Below, in pieces: positions 8,510 to 16,125 of a DNA stretch of 64,000 nucleotides. Location of the stretch: positions 1,508,501-1,572,500 of the forward strand of contig NZ_CP121647.1 in the NCBI RefSeq assembly GCF_029714305.1, in the 5' to 3' direction. The DNA comes from Bradyrhizobium sp. CB3481. GTDB taxonomy: Bacteria; Pseudomonadota; Alphaproteobacteria; Rhizobiales; Xanthobacteraceae. The position numbers and the translations under genes are program-made. The stretch's first letter is position 1, and each line of letters begins with the position of its first letter. Under the pieces are notes generated by a model. That model worked only from the letters and a program-made list of their open reading frames with translations, did no database searches and had not been told where the DNA came from.

Positions 8510-9307
8510 ATGACGCGGCGTGTCGAAGGAAAAGTCGCCCTCGTGACCGGTGCGGCCAATGGTATCGGGCGCAGCGCGGCCCTGCTGCTGGCGCGCGAGG
8601 GCGCGAAGATCATCGCGACCGATCTGCAGGACGAGAGGGGCGAGGATCTACTGCGCGAATTGCGCGCCATGGGATGTGAGGCCGAATACTGCCACCACGA
8701 TGTCACACGCGAGGAGGACTGGCAGGCGGTCGTCGCTGAGACGCGCGCACGCTTCGGCAGGCTGGATGTTCTCGTCAACAATGCCGGGATTGGCCTGTCC
8801 GGTTCGGTCGTCGATATGGCGTTTGCCGACTGGAGGCGGCAGGTCGCCGTCAATCTCGACGGCGTTTTTCTCGGCGTGAAATATTCGCTTCCGCTGATGC
8901 GCGAAGGCGGAGGCGGCAGCATCATCAATGTTTCCTCGATCGCGGGAATCAAGGCTTCGCCAAATGTCTCGGGCTATTGCGCGACCAAGGGCGGCGTCCG
9001 GCTGTTCACGAAGTCAGTGGCGCTGGAATGCGCGGCCGCTAAAGACGGGGTGCGCGTCAACTCGCTGCACCCCGGTATCACCGAAACCGCGATCTGGGAC
9101 ACGTTGATCGGCACCGTCGAGGATGGCTCGAACGGTGGACAGGAGCGCGGGCCGACGCTGGACAAGCTTACCGAACGTGCCGTCCCGCTCGGCTACAAGG
9201 CGGCACCCGAGGATATCGCCAACGGCATTTTGTGGCTCGCCAGCGACGAAAGCCGTTACGTCACCGGCACGGAGCTCGTGATCGATGGCGGCAGGTCGAT
9301 CGGCTGA
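8510..9307 (+). CDS. Short-chain dehydrogenase/reductase
   Basis: NAD(P)-dependent oxidoreductase of 265 residues, classical SDR. Cofactor motif TGAANGIG (13-20), NNAG (90-93), catalytic Ser (142 or 143 in INVSS) and YCATK (Tyr156, Lys160). Asp38 after the second strand (IIATDLQ) favours NAD+. The frame is open to an ATG at 8405, but that codon sits inside the LacI operator; the ATG at 8510 has GGGGAGG 11 bp upstream and gives the family N-terminus. First gene of a set with the VOC and CMD genes. Its role is probably oxidation of a hydroxylated intermediate made by one of the P450s. Confidence 0.92.
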   Translation: MTRRVEGKVALVTGAANGIGRSAALLLAREGAKIIATDLQDERGEDLLRELRAMGCEAEYCHHDVTREEDWQAVVAETRARFGRLDVLVNNAGIGLSGSVVDMAFADWRRQVAVNLDGVFLGVKYSLPLMREGGGGSIINVSSIAGIKASPNVSGYCATKGGVRLFTKSVALECAAAKDGVRVNSLHPGITETAIWDTLIGTVEDGSNGGQERGPTLDKLTERAVPLGYKAAPEDIANGILWLASDESRYVTGTELVIDGGRSIG

Positions 9308-9361
9308 GAGATCAAGAAGAACAACGGGCGGACTGCGCCGGCAACGAGAGGGGAGGTCATA

Positions 9362-9895
9362 ATGAGTCGTATCTTTGGTGCAGTCTGTCAGAACGGTTAC
9401 GTCGTGCGGGATATCCGCGCCGCGATGGATCACTGGGTCAATGTGATGGGCGTCGGGCCTTGGTATTACATTCCCAAGGTCAAGACCGACTACTTCCGTC
9501 ACCGCGGCCAGGACTCCGCCATGGAGATGAGCGTGGCGCTGGCCAATTCCGGCGATCTGCAGATCGAGCTGATCCAGCAGCGCAACGACGCGCCCTCGAT
9601 GTACAAGGAGTTTCTGGACTCAGGCCGCGAAGGCCTGCAGCACATGTCGTACTGGACGCGCGACTATCAGGCCCTCTACGACCGCGCGCTGTCGCTGGGC
9701 TACAAGGTGGGCCATGAAGGCCAGATCGGCGGCGAGAAGGGCCGCTTCGCCTATTTCGACACCGAGGCCCATCCCGGCACGGTGGTGGAGATTTCGGATA
9801 TCAGCGGCAGCAAGGGAAGCTTCTTCGACCACATCCGCAAAGTCGCCGCCGATTGGGATGGCTCCGATCCTATCCGCGAAGTCGGCGCCCGCTGA
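9362..9895 (+). CDS. VOC (glyoxalase/epimerase fold) protein
   Basis: A 177-residue vicinal-oxygen-chelate protein with two beta-alpha-beta-beta-beta halves. The start MSRIFGAVCQNGYVVRDI and the patterns MDHWVNVMGVGPWYY and EGLQHMSYWTRDYQALYDRA fit the methylmalonyl-CoA epimerase/glyoxalase-like branch; a C-terminal HPGTVVEISD supplies the usual acidic metal ligand. Such proteins isomerise, epimerise or cleave small oxygenated substrates with a divalent metal. It follows the SDR by 54 bp and precedes the CMD-like gene by 25 bp, so the three are probably one operon. The exact reaction is unknown. Confidence 0.85.
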   Translation: MSRIFGAVCQNGYVVRDIRAAMDHWVNVMGVGPWYYIPKVKTDYFRHRGQDSAMEMSVALANSGDLQIELIQQRNDAPSMYKEFLDSGREGLQHMSYWTRDYQALYDRALSLGYKVGHEGQIGGEKGRFAYFDTEAHPGTVVEISDISGSKGSFFDHIRKVAADWDGSDPIREVGAR

Positions 9896-9920
9896 AACGG
9901 CAACGTTAAGGAATACGCAG

Positions 9921-10481
9921 ATGGCAAGACTTCCCCTGATCGATCCGGCGTCAACCAGCGGCGATATCCGTGCGTCCTTTGACAGGATGCCGGTGGTGCT
10001 GAACATCTTCCGTATGATGGCGCATGCCGAGGCCAATTTCATCCCCGCGATGCGGTTCGCCAATTCGATCCTGCACCGCCAGAAGCTCAGCCACGTCAAC
10101 CGCGAACTGTTGATCCTGCAGGTCGCGCAATGGGAGCATGGCGAGTATGAGTGGCGGCAGCATGTGCCGATCGCGCTCGGCGTCGGCGTCACGCAGCGGC
10201 AGATCGATTGTATCGAGCGGGGCAGATACGAGGATGCCGCGTTCAACCCCGCCGAAAACGCGCTGCTGGCATTCGGCCGGGAGGTCATCGAAAATGTGCG
10301 GGTGTCGGCGCCGGTCTTTGCTGCGATGCGCCAGCATTTCAGCGAGCAGGAGGTCGTCGAATCGATCCTCGCGATCGGCTTCTACATGACGATGGCCCGC
10401 CTGACGGAAGCAACCGAGGTGGACCTCGACCCCGCCGCCGGGATGACCGTGTTCGAGGGCGGCAAGAAACGATCGGGCTGA
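9921..10481 (+). CDS. Carboxymuconolactone decarboxylase-like (AhpD fold) protein
   Basis: An all-helical protein of 186 residues of the CMD/AhpD superfamily. The core is LSHVNRELLILQVAQWEHG then YEWRQHVPIALGVGVTQRQI; the EW..H pattern matches the CMD branch, and the Cys pair of peroxidase-type AhpD is missing. The N-terminus MARLPLIDP is typical. I used the ATG at 9921, which has AAGGAA upstream, although the frame is open further back inside the VOC gene. Family members act on ring-opened lactones or as uncharacterised hydrolases or decarboxylases, which agrees with a catabolic role in this island. Confidence 0.85.
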   Translation: MARLPLIDPASTSGDIRASFDRMPVVLNIFRMMAHAEANFIPAMRFANSILHRQKLSHVNRELLILQVAQWEHGEYEWRQHVPIALGVGVTQRQIDCIERGRYEDAAFNPAENALLAFGREVIENVRVSAPVFAAMRQHFSEQEVVESILAIGFYMTMARLTEATEVDLDPAAGMTVFEGGKKRSG

Positions 10482-10494
10482 TCGAAAACCGTTC

Positions 10495-11178
10495 TCAGGC
10501 GGTCACGGACTGACCGATGCGGCTCTCAACATAGCGCAGCAGCCGCTCGGTTCCAGCCAGCGCGGCCTTGGCATCGCCGCGCGACAGCGCCAGCGCGATC
10601 TCGATATGGGCTTCGACACCTTCCTTCGACAATCTCCGGCCGTGATGGGTAAACCAGAAGCGACGATTGAGCGGCGCGATCACCTGCATCATCGAGCCTG
10701 CAAGCTCGTTCCGGCAGGCGGCAATGCAAAGCCGATTGAATTCGGCGTCGAGCCGCGCGAAGGCATCGAAGTCCTGCGTGCGTAGCGCGGTCTTCATCTG
10801 GGTGGCGATCTCACCAAACTGCCTGCGTTCGGATTGGCCGGCCCGCTCCGCGGCCCTCCCCATCACCAGCGTCTCGATCGCGCGCCGCGTTTCGATCAAC
10901 ATCACCTCTTCCTCGGGCCTGATCGGCGTGACGATGCAGCCGCGGCGGGGCAGGACAAGCAGAAGCCTTTCCCGTGCCAGCCGTTGCATGGCTTCGCGAA
11001 CGGGCGTGCGGCCAATTCCAAGCTGGGCCGAAAGCTCGGCCTCCGATACCAGAGTCCCCGGCGCCAATTGCAGCGTGCTGATCATTTCCTCAAGCAGAGC
11101 GTAGGCCTGATCCGTGAGGCTTTCGGCTTCCGCCGGCTCCTGTTTGCGCTGGTTGGATTTCTTGGAGGCTTTGGGCAA
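10495..11178 (-). CDS. GntR family (FCD-type) transcriptional regulator
   Basis: Winged-helix regulator with the GntR HTH (SEAELSAQLGIGRTPVREAM, then QRLARERLL) and a helical FCD effector domain, the class that usually binds carboxylic acids. The reading frame extends to 11340, but that would overlap the divergent P450 gene and the operator. I prefer the TTG at 11178, preceded by GGGGA at a fitting distance, giving 227 residues, the usual size; this start is an inference. It is divergent from P450 module 2 and the perfect inverted repeat at 11219-11250 lies between them. Confidence 0.85.
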   Translation of the reverse strand: MPKASKKSNQRKQEPAEAESLTDQAYALLEEMISTLQLAPGTLVSEAELSAQLGIGRTPVREAMQRLARERLLLVLPRRGCIVTPIRPEEEVMLIETRRAIETLVMGRAAERAGQSERRQFGEIATQMKTALRTQDFDAFARLDAEFNRLCIAACRNELAGSMMQVIAPLNRRFWFTHHGRRLSKEGVEAHIEIALALSRGDAKAALAGTERLLRYVESRIGQSVTA

Positions 11179-11218
11179 GGCGTCTGGTCCCCGGCATTCG
11201 AATCGCGATTGACGACGT

Positions 11219-11250
11219 GCTTCTGATATATTATCTGATATATCAGAAGC
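11219..11250. promoter_or_regulatory. Perfect 12-bp inverted repeat, probable GntR operator
   Basis: Arms GCTTCTGATATA (11219-11230) and TATATCAGAAGC (11239-11250) are exact reverse complements around an 8-bp spacer. Inside are the direct repeat CTGATATA (11223-11230, 11235-11242) and the palindrome TGATATATCA (11236-11245). It is AT-rich in a GC-rich region and lies between the GntR gene and P450-2, 55 bp before the P450 start. Confidence 0.75.
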
Positions 11251-11305
11251 GATGCTGGCCGCAAAGTTGGACCAGGCATGGCGGACAATGTATCCGGGAG
11301 CGAGA

Positions 11306-12490
11306 ATGACCGCACGTCCTCCGGTTTCCGATTGGGCCACGGATTGGGATCATCTCGATCACGCCTGGACGACCGACCCGTATGGGATCTGGGATCGTCT
11401 GCGGCAGAAATGTCCGATCGCCCATACGGACCGTTACAGGGGCGTCTATTTCCCGACGCGCTATCAGGACATCCGTGACATCGCCTATGATTGCGAAAAT
11501 TTTTCCTCGCGCCGCGTTGTGGTCCGCGAAGGCGACTACCGGGTGAATTCGCCACCGATCACCTCGGATCCACCCGACCATCGTCCGATGCGGATGATCC
11601 TGATTCCGCCATTCACGCCGCAGGCTGTCGCGAAGCTCGAAGCGAAGGCGCGGGCCGTTTGCAACGGGTTGATCGATCGCTTTGTTGCGAGTGGCGTGTG
11701 CGACGGGGCGGTCGACTATGCCCAGAACATTCCAGTGCTGATCATCAGCCACATGCTCGGGATTCCGGCCGAGCATGGCGATCAGTTCCGCGAATGGATC
11801 ACGATGGCGCTGCAGACCGGCGTCACTGACGAGACGGCGCTTCGGCAGGCGGAGGAGGCGATCGCCGCCTATTTCGAGGTGCAGATCAAGGCGCGCCGCG
11901 AAAATCCCGGCGACGACCTCGTCAGTTTTTTGATCGCGGCGCGTGCGCCCGATGGCGAACCGTTCTCGGATCGTCAAGTTCTCGGCGCGTTGCGTCTTTT
12001 GCTGGTGGCCGGCATCGATACCACCTGGAGCGCGATCGGATCGTCTTTGTGGCATTTGGCGACGCATGAGCAGGATCGGGCAAGGCTGGTCGCGGAGCCA
12101 GAATTGATACCGACCGCGGTCGAAGAACTGCTGCGCGCCTACGCGCCGGTGACGATGGCACGGGAGATCGCGAAAACAACCGATGTCGGCGGCTGTCAAA
12201 TGCGGGAAGGGGAGATGGTGCTGCTGTCATTTCCCGCCGCCAACCGCGACCCCGAGAAGTTTGTTGATGCGGACAGGGTTATAATCGACCGCAAGCACAA
12301 TCCGCATGCCGCCTTCGGGCTTGGTATTCACCGCTGCATCGGCTCGAACCTGGCGCGGATGGAAATGGTGGTGGCATTGCAGGAATGGCTGAAGCGTATT
12401 CCTGTGTTCAACCTCGATCGTTCGAAACCCACGACGTGGTCGCAAGGGACGGTGCGCGGCCCGCGCAATTTGCCGATCAGGATTGGGTGA
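11306..12490 (+). CDS. Cytochrome P450, module 2
   Basis: Second cytoplasmic P450, 394 residues from the ATG at 11306, which follows CGGGAG and starts MTARPPVSDW, in register with the VTDW region of P450-1. The frame is open to 11252, close to the operator, so a longer form is possible but less likely. It has AGIDTTWSAIGSSLWHLA, EELLRAYAPVTMARE and the heme loop FGLGIHRCIGSNLARME. The paralogue at 4862 shares these nearly word for word, which points to duplication. It is followed by an SRPBCC protein and its own ferredoxin, so it is the complete module of the pair. The substrate is not evident. Confidence 0.95.
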   Translation: MTARPPVSDWATDWDHLDHAWTTDPYGIWDRLRQKCPIAHTDRYRGVYFPTRYQDIRDIAYDCENFSSRRVVVREGDYRVNSPPITSDPPDHRPMRMILIPPFTPQAVAKLEAKARAVCNGLIDRFVASGVCDGAVDYAQNIPVLIISHMLGIPAEHGDQFREWITMALQTGVTDETALRQAEEAIAAYFEVQIKARRENPGDDLVSFLIAARAPDGEPFSDRQVLGALRLLLVAGIDTTWSAIGSSLWHLATHEQDRARLVAEPELIPTAVEELLRAYAPVTMAREIAKTTDVGGCQMREGEMVLLSFPAANRDPEKFVDADRVIIDRKHNPHAAFGLGIHRCIGSNLARMEMVVALQEWLKRIPVFNLDRSKPTTWSQGTVRGPRNLPIRIG

Positions 12491-12541
12491 ACCGCTCGTC
12501 GGATCGCCTCCAGCAACGAACTTGGGAGAAAAGGACCAGCC

Positions 12542-13009
12542 ATGGGCGTATCGTTCCAACGAAGCCACGACATCATGATCGAGACCCCACCCTCGGCGGT
12601 CTACGACTATGTCTGCAATCCGAATTCCTGGCCGGAGTGGCTTGCCGCCTCCCATCACATCGACGGCGAAAATCGCCCTTTGCTGCGCGGGGAGACGTTT
12701 CGAGAGAAGTGGCACATCAAGCGGGGCGAGGTGCGCCTTGCGTGGACCGTCACCGAAAGCGATCGGCCAAGGGCTTGGACGGTCGAAGCCGATACCGATT
12801 TCATCGGCAAGATCGTCATTCGCTACACGTTCGAGGCCACCGCAGGCGGCACGAAATATACGCGTACGTTATGCAACCCCGACCGGCCGTCGGAACCGAG
12901 CCCTGAACAAATTGCCCGGATGGATGAGGAGGCCGTGGTCGGACTTCAGAACATCAAGCGCAATGTCGAGAAGCGTTTTCCTGCAGTTTCCGAATCCGCC
13001 CGGACGTAG
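12542..13009 (+). CDS. SRPBCC (START-like fold) family protein
   Basis: A 155-residue protein with the helix-grip pattern: the N-terminal HDIMIETPPSAVYDYVCNPN, then PEWLAASHHI and a C-terminal amphipathic helix (EEAVVGLQNIKRNVEKRF). The fold encloses a hydrophobic cavity and binds or cyclises nonpolar ligands. Its place between a P450 and the P450's ferredoxin suggests it binds the P450 substrate or product; this is inference. It starts 51 bp after P450-2 with GGGAGAA upstream and ends 4 bp before the ferredoxin ATG. No counterpart exists in module 1. Confidence 0.8.
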   Translation: MGVSFQRSHDIMIETPPSAVYDYVCNPNSWPEWLAASHHIDGENRPLLRGETFREKWHIKRGEVRLAWTVTESDRPRAWTVEADTDFIGKIVIRYTFEATAGGTKYTRTLCNPDRPSEPSPEQIARMDEEAVVGLQNIKRNVEKRFPAVSESART

Positions 13010-13013
13010 GCGC

Positions 13014-13247
13014 ATGAGCGAAAAGCGCGTTCTCACCGTGAAGATCGATCCGGACAAGTGCCAGGGCCATGCGCGCTGCCATGCCCTGGCGGCTGAACTG
13101 TTTGAGCTGGACGAGCTTGGCAATGCACGCGTCCGCGGCTCCGGCCAAATTCCAGCCGCGCTGGAAGATCGGGCATGGATCGCACGGGTGAATTGCCCCG
13201 AACTGGCGGTCGAGATTATCGAAGAGCGGGAGGCTTCGGGCCGCTAG
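13014..13247 (+). CDS. P450-type single-cluster ferredoxin (CxxHxxC variant), module 2
   Basis: Electron carrier of 77 residues with ligands Cys16, His19, Cys22 and Cys61-Pro, the same His variant as the ferredoxin at 4594. The shared segment DKCQGHARC and the matching spacing to NCPE show that the two are paralogues. It begins 4 bp after the SRPBCC stop, so translation is probably coupled. The ATG at 13014 is chosen because upstream readings run through the SRPBCC gene in another frame. It probably feeds P450-2, and cross-talk with P450-1 is possible. Confidence 0.9.
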   Translation: MSEKRVLTVKIDPDKCQGHARCHALAAELFELDELGNARVRGSGQIPAALEDRAWIARVNCPELAVEIIEEREASGR

Positions 13248-13322
13248 CGGTGCATTGACCGCTCCATCGGTTGAGGCGATCATTGGCCAATCCAAAAGCA
13301 ACGGCGGCGTGGAGCGCCCGAG

Positions 13323-13748
13323 ATGACGGATGAGCCTGTTACGAGCGATCCGCGACCCCTGCGGGAGATCGCCAGCTATCATGCCCATATTTATTATGAT
13401 CCGGCAACGACCCGGGCCGAGGCCGAGCAGTTGCGTACCTGGATCGGCGAACGCTTCTCGGTCACGCTGGGGCGGTGGCACGACGTCAAGGTCGGCCCGC
13501 ATGACCAGGCGATGTACCAGGTAGCCTTTGCCCGCGAGATATTCGCCGAACTGGTGCCCTGGCTGATGCTCAACCACGGAAAACTGAGCGTTCTGGTCCA
13601 CCCCAACACGACAAACCCGCGCCGGGACCATCTGGCCGATCCGATCTGGATCGGGCCGGCACTCGCGGTTCATGGCGACAAATTGCCTGACCACGCCGAG
13701 ATGGAGCAGGCGCCGGTGCCCAATACCAATCCGGTTGTGCGGCCCTGA
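13323..13748 (+). CDS. DOPA 4,5-dioxygenase family protein
   Basis: A 141-residue protein of the small dioxygenase family known from fungal DOPA 4,5-dioxygenase and E. coli YgiD-unrelated bacterial homologues. Diagnostic patterns are SYHAHIYYDP near residue 18, with His ligands, and LVHPNTTNPRRDHLADPIWIG, whose His and Asp-His residues are conserved. The family cleaves catechol rings extradiol-fashion with a nonheme metal. It follows ferredoxin 2 by 75 bp on the same strand. If part of the island, it would open a ring after hydroxylation, but the gap leaves that uncertain. Confidence 0.82.
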   Translation: MTDEPVTSDPRPLREIASYHAHIYYDPATTRAEAEQLRTWIGERFSVTLGRWHDVKVGPHDQAMYQVAFAREIFAELVPWLMLNHGKLSVLVHPNTTNPRRDHLADPIWIGPALAVHGDKLPDHAEMEQAPVPNTNPVVRP

Positions 13749-13918
13749 CAATTTGCTTTCGCTGTGCGGAATGACAGCAGAATAAAAAGTTGAAGGGGCA
13801 CCCGCCGCGGCCGCTTCCGCTTGTCTCGATTATGCCTTACTTTGGTTTGCATTATGGTGGGGTTATTCGGCGTATTCAGGGGATCAGACGTGATTCCAAA
13901 GCGCCGAGTTGGGGAAGA

Positions 13919-14911
13919 ATGACTAGGGCGAAGACCAGCGCAGCCGGGCTTGCTTCGGGCCGCGGTAGCCGATTGCTCCGCGAGGTGGCGTTCGGCACTG
14001 CAGGCCTCGCCGTGGCCGTGGGTCTCGCTGTCTGGGCGACTGATTTCGATCTGGCCGGCTGGATCAACCCGGCGTCTGCGAAGGTCGCCACTGGCCCCTC
14101 GTTCGAGGAGCGCTTCGGGCCGAGTTCGGTACGCCGTTCGCTGGCCATCAGCTACCCCTCGCGCCCCACCCCGCGCTCGCAACGCTCGGATTTCGAGGCG
14201 GAGTTCGGGCACATCGAAAACCAGCTTGGCTGGCAGTTGCGTGAGACGCAGGACGTTGCGCCCGCATCGCCCTCCGCGCCGACGGTCGAAGCCGCAATTC
14301 CGCTGCCGAGGTCGCGGCCGGTACTGGCCAATCTTCAGGCGATGCGGGTCGATGCGCCGACCGTCTCATCCGACAACCGCAGCATGTTCGAGAAGCTGGC
14401 CGATCTCGTGCCGATGAAGTTCTCGCTGGCGTCGCTGACACCGGGCGACGGGCTGCTCGGCGAGCGGCAGGATCTGTCGAAGCTGGGTTATGACGGCCAG
14501 ACCGCGGTCTACGATATTTCGGCGCGCACCGTGTACCTGCCCGGCGGTACCCGGCTCGAGGCGCATTCGGGCCTCGGCACCCTGATGGACAATCCGGCGC
14601 ATGTCGACCAGCGCATGGTCGGCGCCACGCCGCCGAACGTCTACGATTTGAAGCCGCGCGAAAAACTGTTTCACGGCGTCGCCGCATTGCGCATGACGCC
14701 GGTGGGTGAGAACGAAATGCACGGGCGAAATGGCCTGCTCGTGCACAGCTACCTGCTGGGGCCTAACGGCGATTCCAACGGCTGCGTCTCGATCAAGGAC
14801 TATGACCGGTTCCTGCAGGCTTACCGGAACGGCGAGGTGAAGCGGCTCGTCGTGGTGCCGAGCCTGCGCGAAGGTCTCACCGCGTCGCGGCGTTCACCTT
14901 CTCCGTCATGA
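13919..14911 (+). CDS. Tlde1/DUF2778 domain protein, L,D-transpeptidase-like
   Basis: About 330 residues: a hydrophobic segment near residues 24-41 (FGTAGLAVAVGLAVWATDF) that should be a signal anchor, a Pro/Ser-rich linker, then a C-terminal Tlde1 (DUF2778) domain. The catalytic dyad is His276 in LLVHSYLLG and Cys289 in SNGCVSIKDY. The domain was described in a type VI effector that attacks peptidoglycan, but chromosomal copies with a membrane anchor are frequent in rhizobia and probably work on the cell's own wall. No immunity gene or secretion gene is adjacent. The start at 13919 is preferred over a TTG at 13790; it has GGGGAAG upstream at short spacing. Confidence 0.8.
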   Translation: MTRAKTSAAGLASGRGSRLLREVAFGTAGLAVAVGLAVWATDFDLAGWINPASAKVATGPSFEERFGPSSVRRSLAISYPSRPTPRSQRSDFEAEFGHIENQLGWQLRETQDVAPASPSAPTVEAAIPLPRSRPVLANLQAMRVDAPTVSSDNRSMFEKLADLVPMKFSLASLTPGDGLLGERQDLSKLGYDGQTAVYDISARTVYLPGGTRLEAHSGLGTLMDNPAHVDQRMVGATPPNVYDLKPREKLFHGVAALRMTPVGENEMHGRNGLLVHSYLLGPNGDSNGCVSIKDYDRFLQAYRNGEVKRLVVVPSLREGLTASRRSPSPS

Positions 14912-15177
14912 CCGCGATTGCGGACGACGTTGCGCTGTCCGATACGCCCCTGCGCGCCGTCTTCAAGATCAGCCTGAATGGGCAGACGGTATCGATCACG
15001 ACCGTCGGTCAGGCCTATCGCTTCATCACCAATCTCAGCTCGATCGAATGGATCGAATTCCGTGCGCTGCACGCCGATGCCGTTCGCGCGCTGCAACGGG
15101 CCGCCGGCAACGCCATGCTGAGCGTGCAGGCGACCGACGCGCTGCGCACGCTGTTCGTCCGCGCCAAACTGTTGTGA
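14908..15177 (+). CDS. DUF982 family protein
   Basis: A small protein of 89 residues with the DUF982 layout: a short beta segment (FKISLNGQTVSITTVGQAYR), a helix ending in the aromatic patch SSIEWIEF, then a long C-terminal helix rich in alanine. The family is nearly confined to Rhizobiales and has no known function. Its ATG overlaps the stop of the Tlde1 gene as ATGA, so the two are co-translated. The usual tryptophan position is kept (IEW). Confidence 0.75.
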   Translation: MTAIADDVALSDTPLRAVFKISLNGQTVSITTVGQAYRFITNLSSIEWIEFRALHADAVRALQRAAGNAMLSVQATDALRTLFVRAKLL

Positions 15178-15184
15178 GTCCGCG

Positions 15185-15793
15185 ATGCCCGCAAGCCCCA
15201 CCGAGATTGAAGACGATCGCCTGATCCGCGAATTGTTGCAGAACTGGGCGATCTGGCGCGATGCCGGCGACTGGGAGCGTTTCCGGACCGTCTGGCATCC
15301 GGACGGCCGCATGATGGCGACCTGGACGCAAGGCACCGGCGACGAGTTCATCGAGATCAGCAAACAGGCCTGGGCGCAGGGCGTCAGCATCCTGCATTTC
15401 CTCGGCGGCATCTCGGTCGACCTTGCAGGAGACCGCGCGATCTCGCAGACCAAGATGACGATCTCCCAGCGCGCCGAGGTTGAAGGCGTGCTGTGCGACG
15501 TGCTTTGCACTGGGCGGTTCTACGATTTCCTCGAGAAGCGCGGGGGGCGCTGGGGCATCGTGCTGCGCCAGCCGATCTACGAGAAGGACCGCATGGACCC
15601 CGTCACGCCCGGCGCCGTGCCCAATCTCGACAAGGCGCTGCTCGAGCAGTTTCCTCCGGGCTATCGCCACCTCGCCTACTTGCAGACCCGCATCGGTTAC
15701 ACCGTCAAGCGCGACATGCCGGGCCTGAAGGGGCCCGAGGTTGAGGCCTTGTGTGCGCGCGGCGCTGCATGGCTGAAAGGCCATTCGATATAG
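15185..15793 (+). CDS. SnoaL-like (NTF2 fold) protein
   Basis: A 202-residue cone-shaped NTF2-fold protein. The start EDDRLIRELLQNWAIWRDAG and the DWERFRTVWHPDGRM segment are the typical helical entry and first strand of SnoaL_4-type proteins. These are small isomerases, dehydratases or ligand-binding proteins, and nothing marks the substrate here. It follows DUF982 by 7 bp and probably ends that short operon. A long palindromic repeat begins 130 bp downstream. Confidence 0.75.
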   Translation: MPASPTEIEDDRLIRELLQNWAIWRDAGDWERFRTVWHPDGRMMATWTQGTGDEFIEISKQAWAQGVSILHFLGGISVDLAGDRAISQTKMTISQRAEVEGVLCDVLCTGRFYDFLEKRGGRWGIVLRQPIYEKDRMDPVTPGAVPNLDKALLEQFPPGYRHLAYLQTRIGYTVKRDMPGLKGPEVEALCARGAAWLKGHSI

Positions 15794-15922
15794 GCTGGCG
15801 ATCGTGCCCAGACGCCGCGCACCGCAGGCCTATCCACAAATCTCGAAAACAACCCCATGCACGGTAGAATTGGGACCGTTTCGGGCCTTTTGTCGGCCTG
15901 ATCGATCGGGTGCCCAAAGCGC

Positions 15923-16120
15923 GATGGGATTAGGTTGATTGTTGCCACGAGGGAGGTGCGCTCCCTCTCCCGCTTGCGGGGGAGGGCTGGGGTGGGGGTG
16001 TTTCCACGGAGAGACTGCCCAAGAGGAGAGAGCCCCCACCCGGCGCTTCGCGCCGACCTCCCCGCAAGCGGGAGAGGTTGAGCAACCCCGGGGCCCAAAT
16101 CGATTCAACCTAATTCCATC
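15923..16120. repeat. Compound palindromic element with 16-bp terminal inverted repeats
   Basis: The 198-bp element fills most of the 332-bp gap between two convergent genes. The ends GATGGGATTAGGTTGA (15923-15938) and TCAACCTAATTCCATC (16105-16120) are inverted with one mismatch. Inside is a second, GC-rich palindrome: CTCTCCCGCTTGCGGG near 15965 pairs with CCCGCAAGCGGGAGAG near 16060, and CCCCACCC with its complement. It ends 5 bp before the MetE-like stop and could terminate both genes. It carries no coding potential. Confidence 0.7.
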
Positions 16121-16125
16121 GGAGT

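Noticed and set aside
11179..11340. Upstream extension of the GntR gene at 10495
   Set aside because: It would cross the operator and overlap the divergent P450 start; it has no conserved sequence and the TTG at 11178 fits the family length.
13919..14911. Type VI secretion effector
   Set aside because: The Tlde1 domain fits, but no immunity, VgrG, PAAR or Hcp gene is nearby and the protein has its own membrane anchor.
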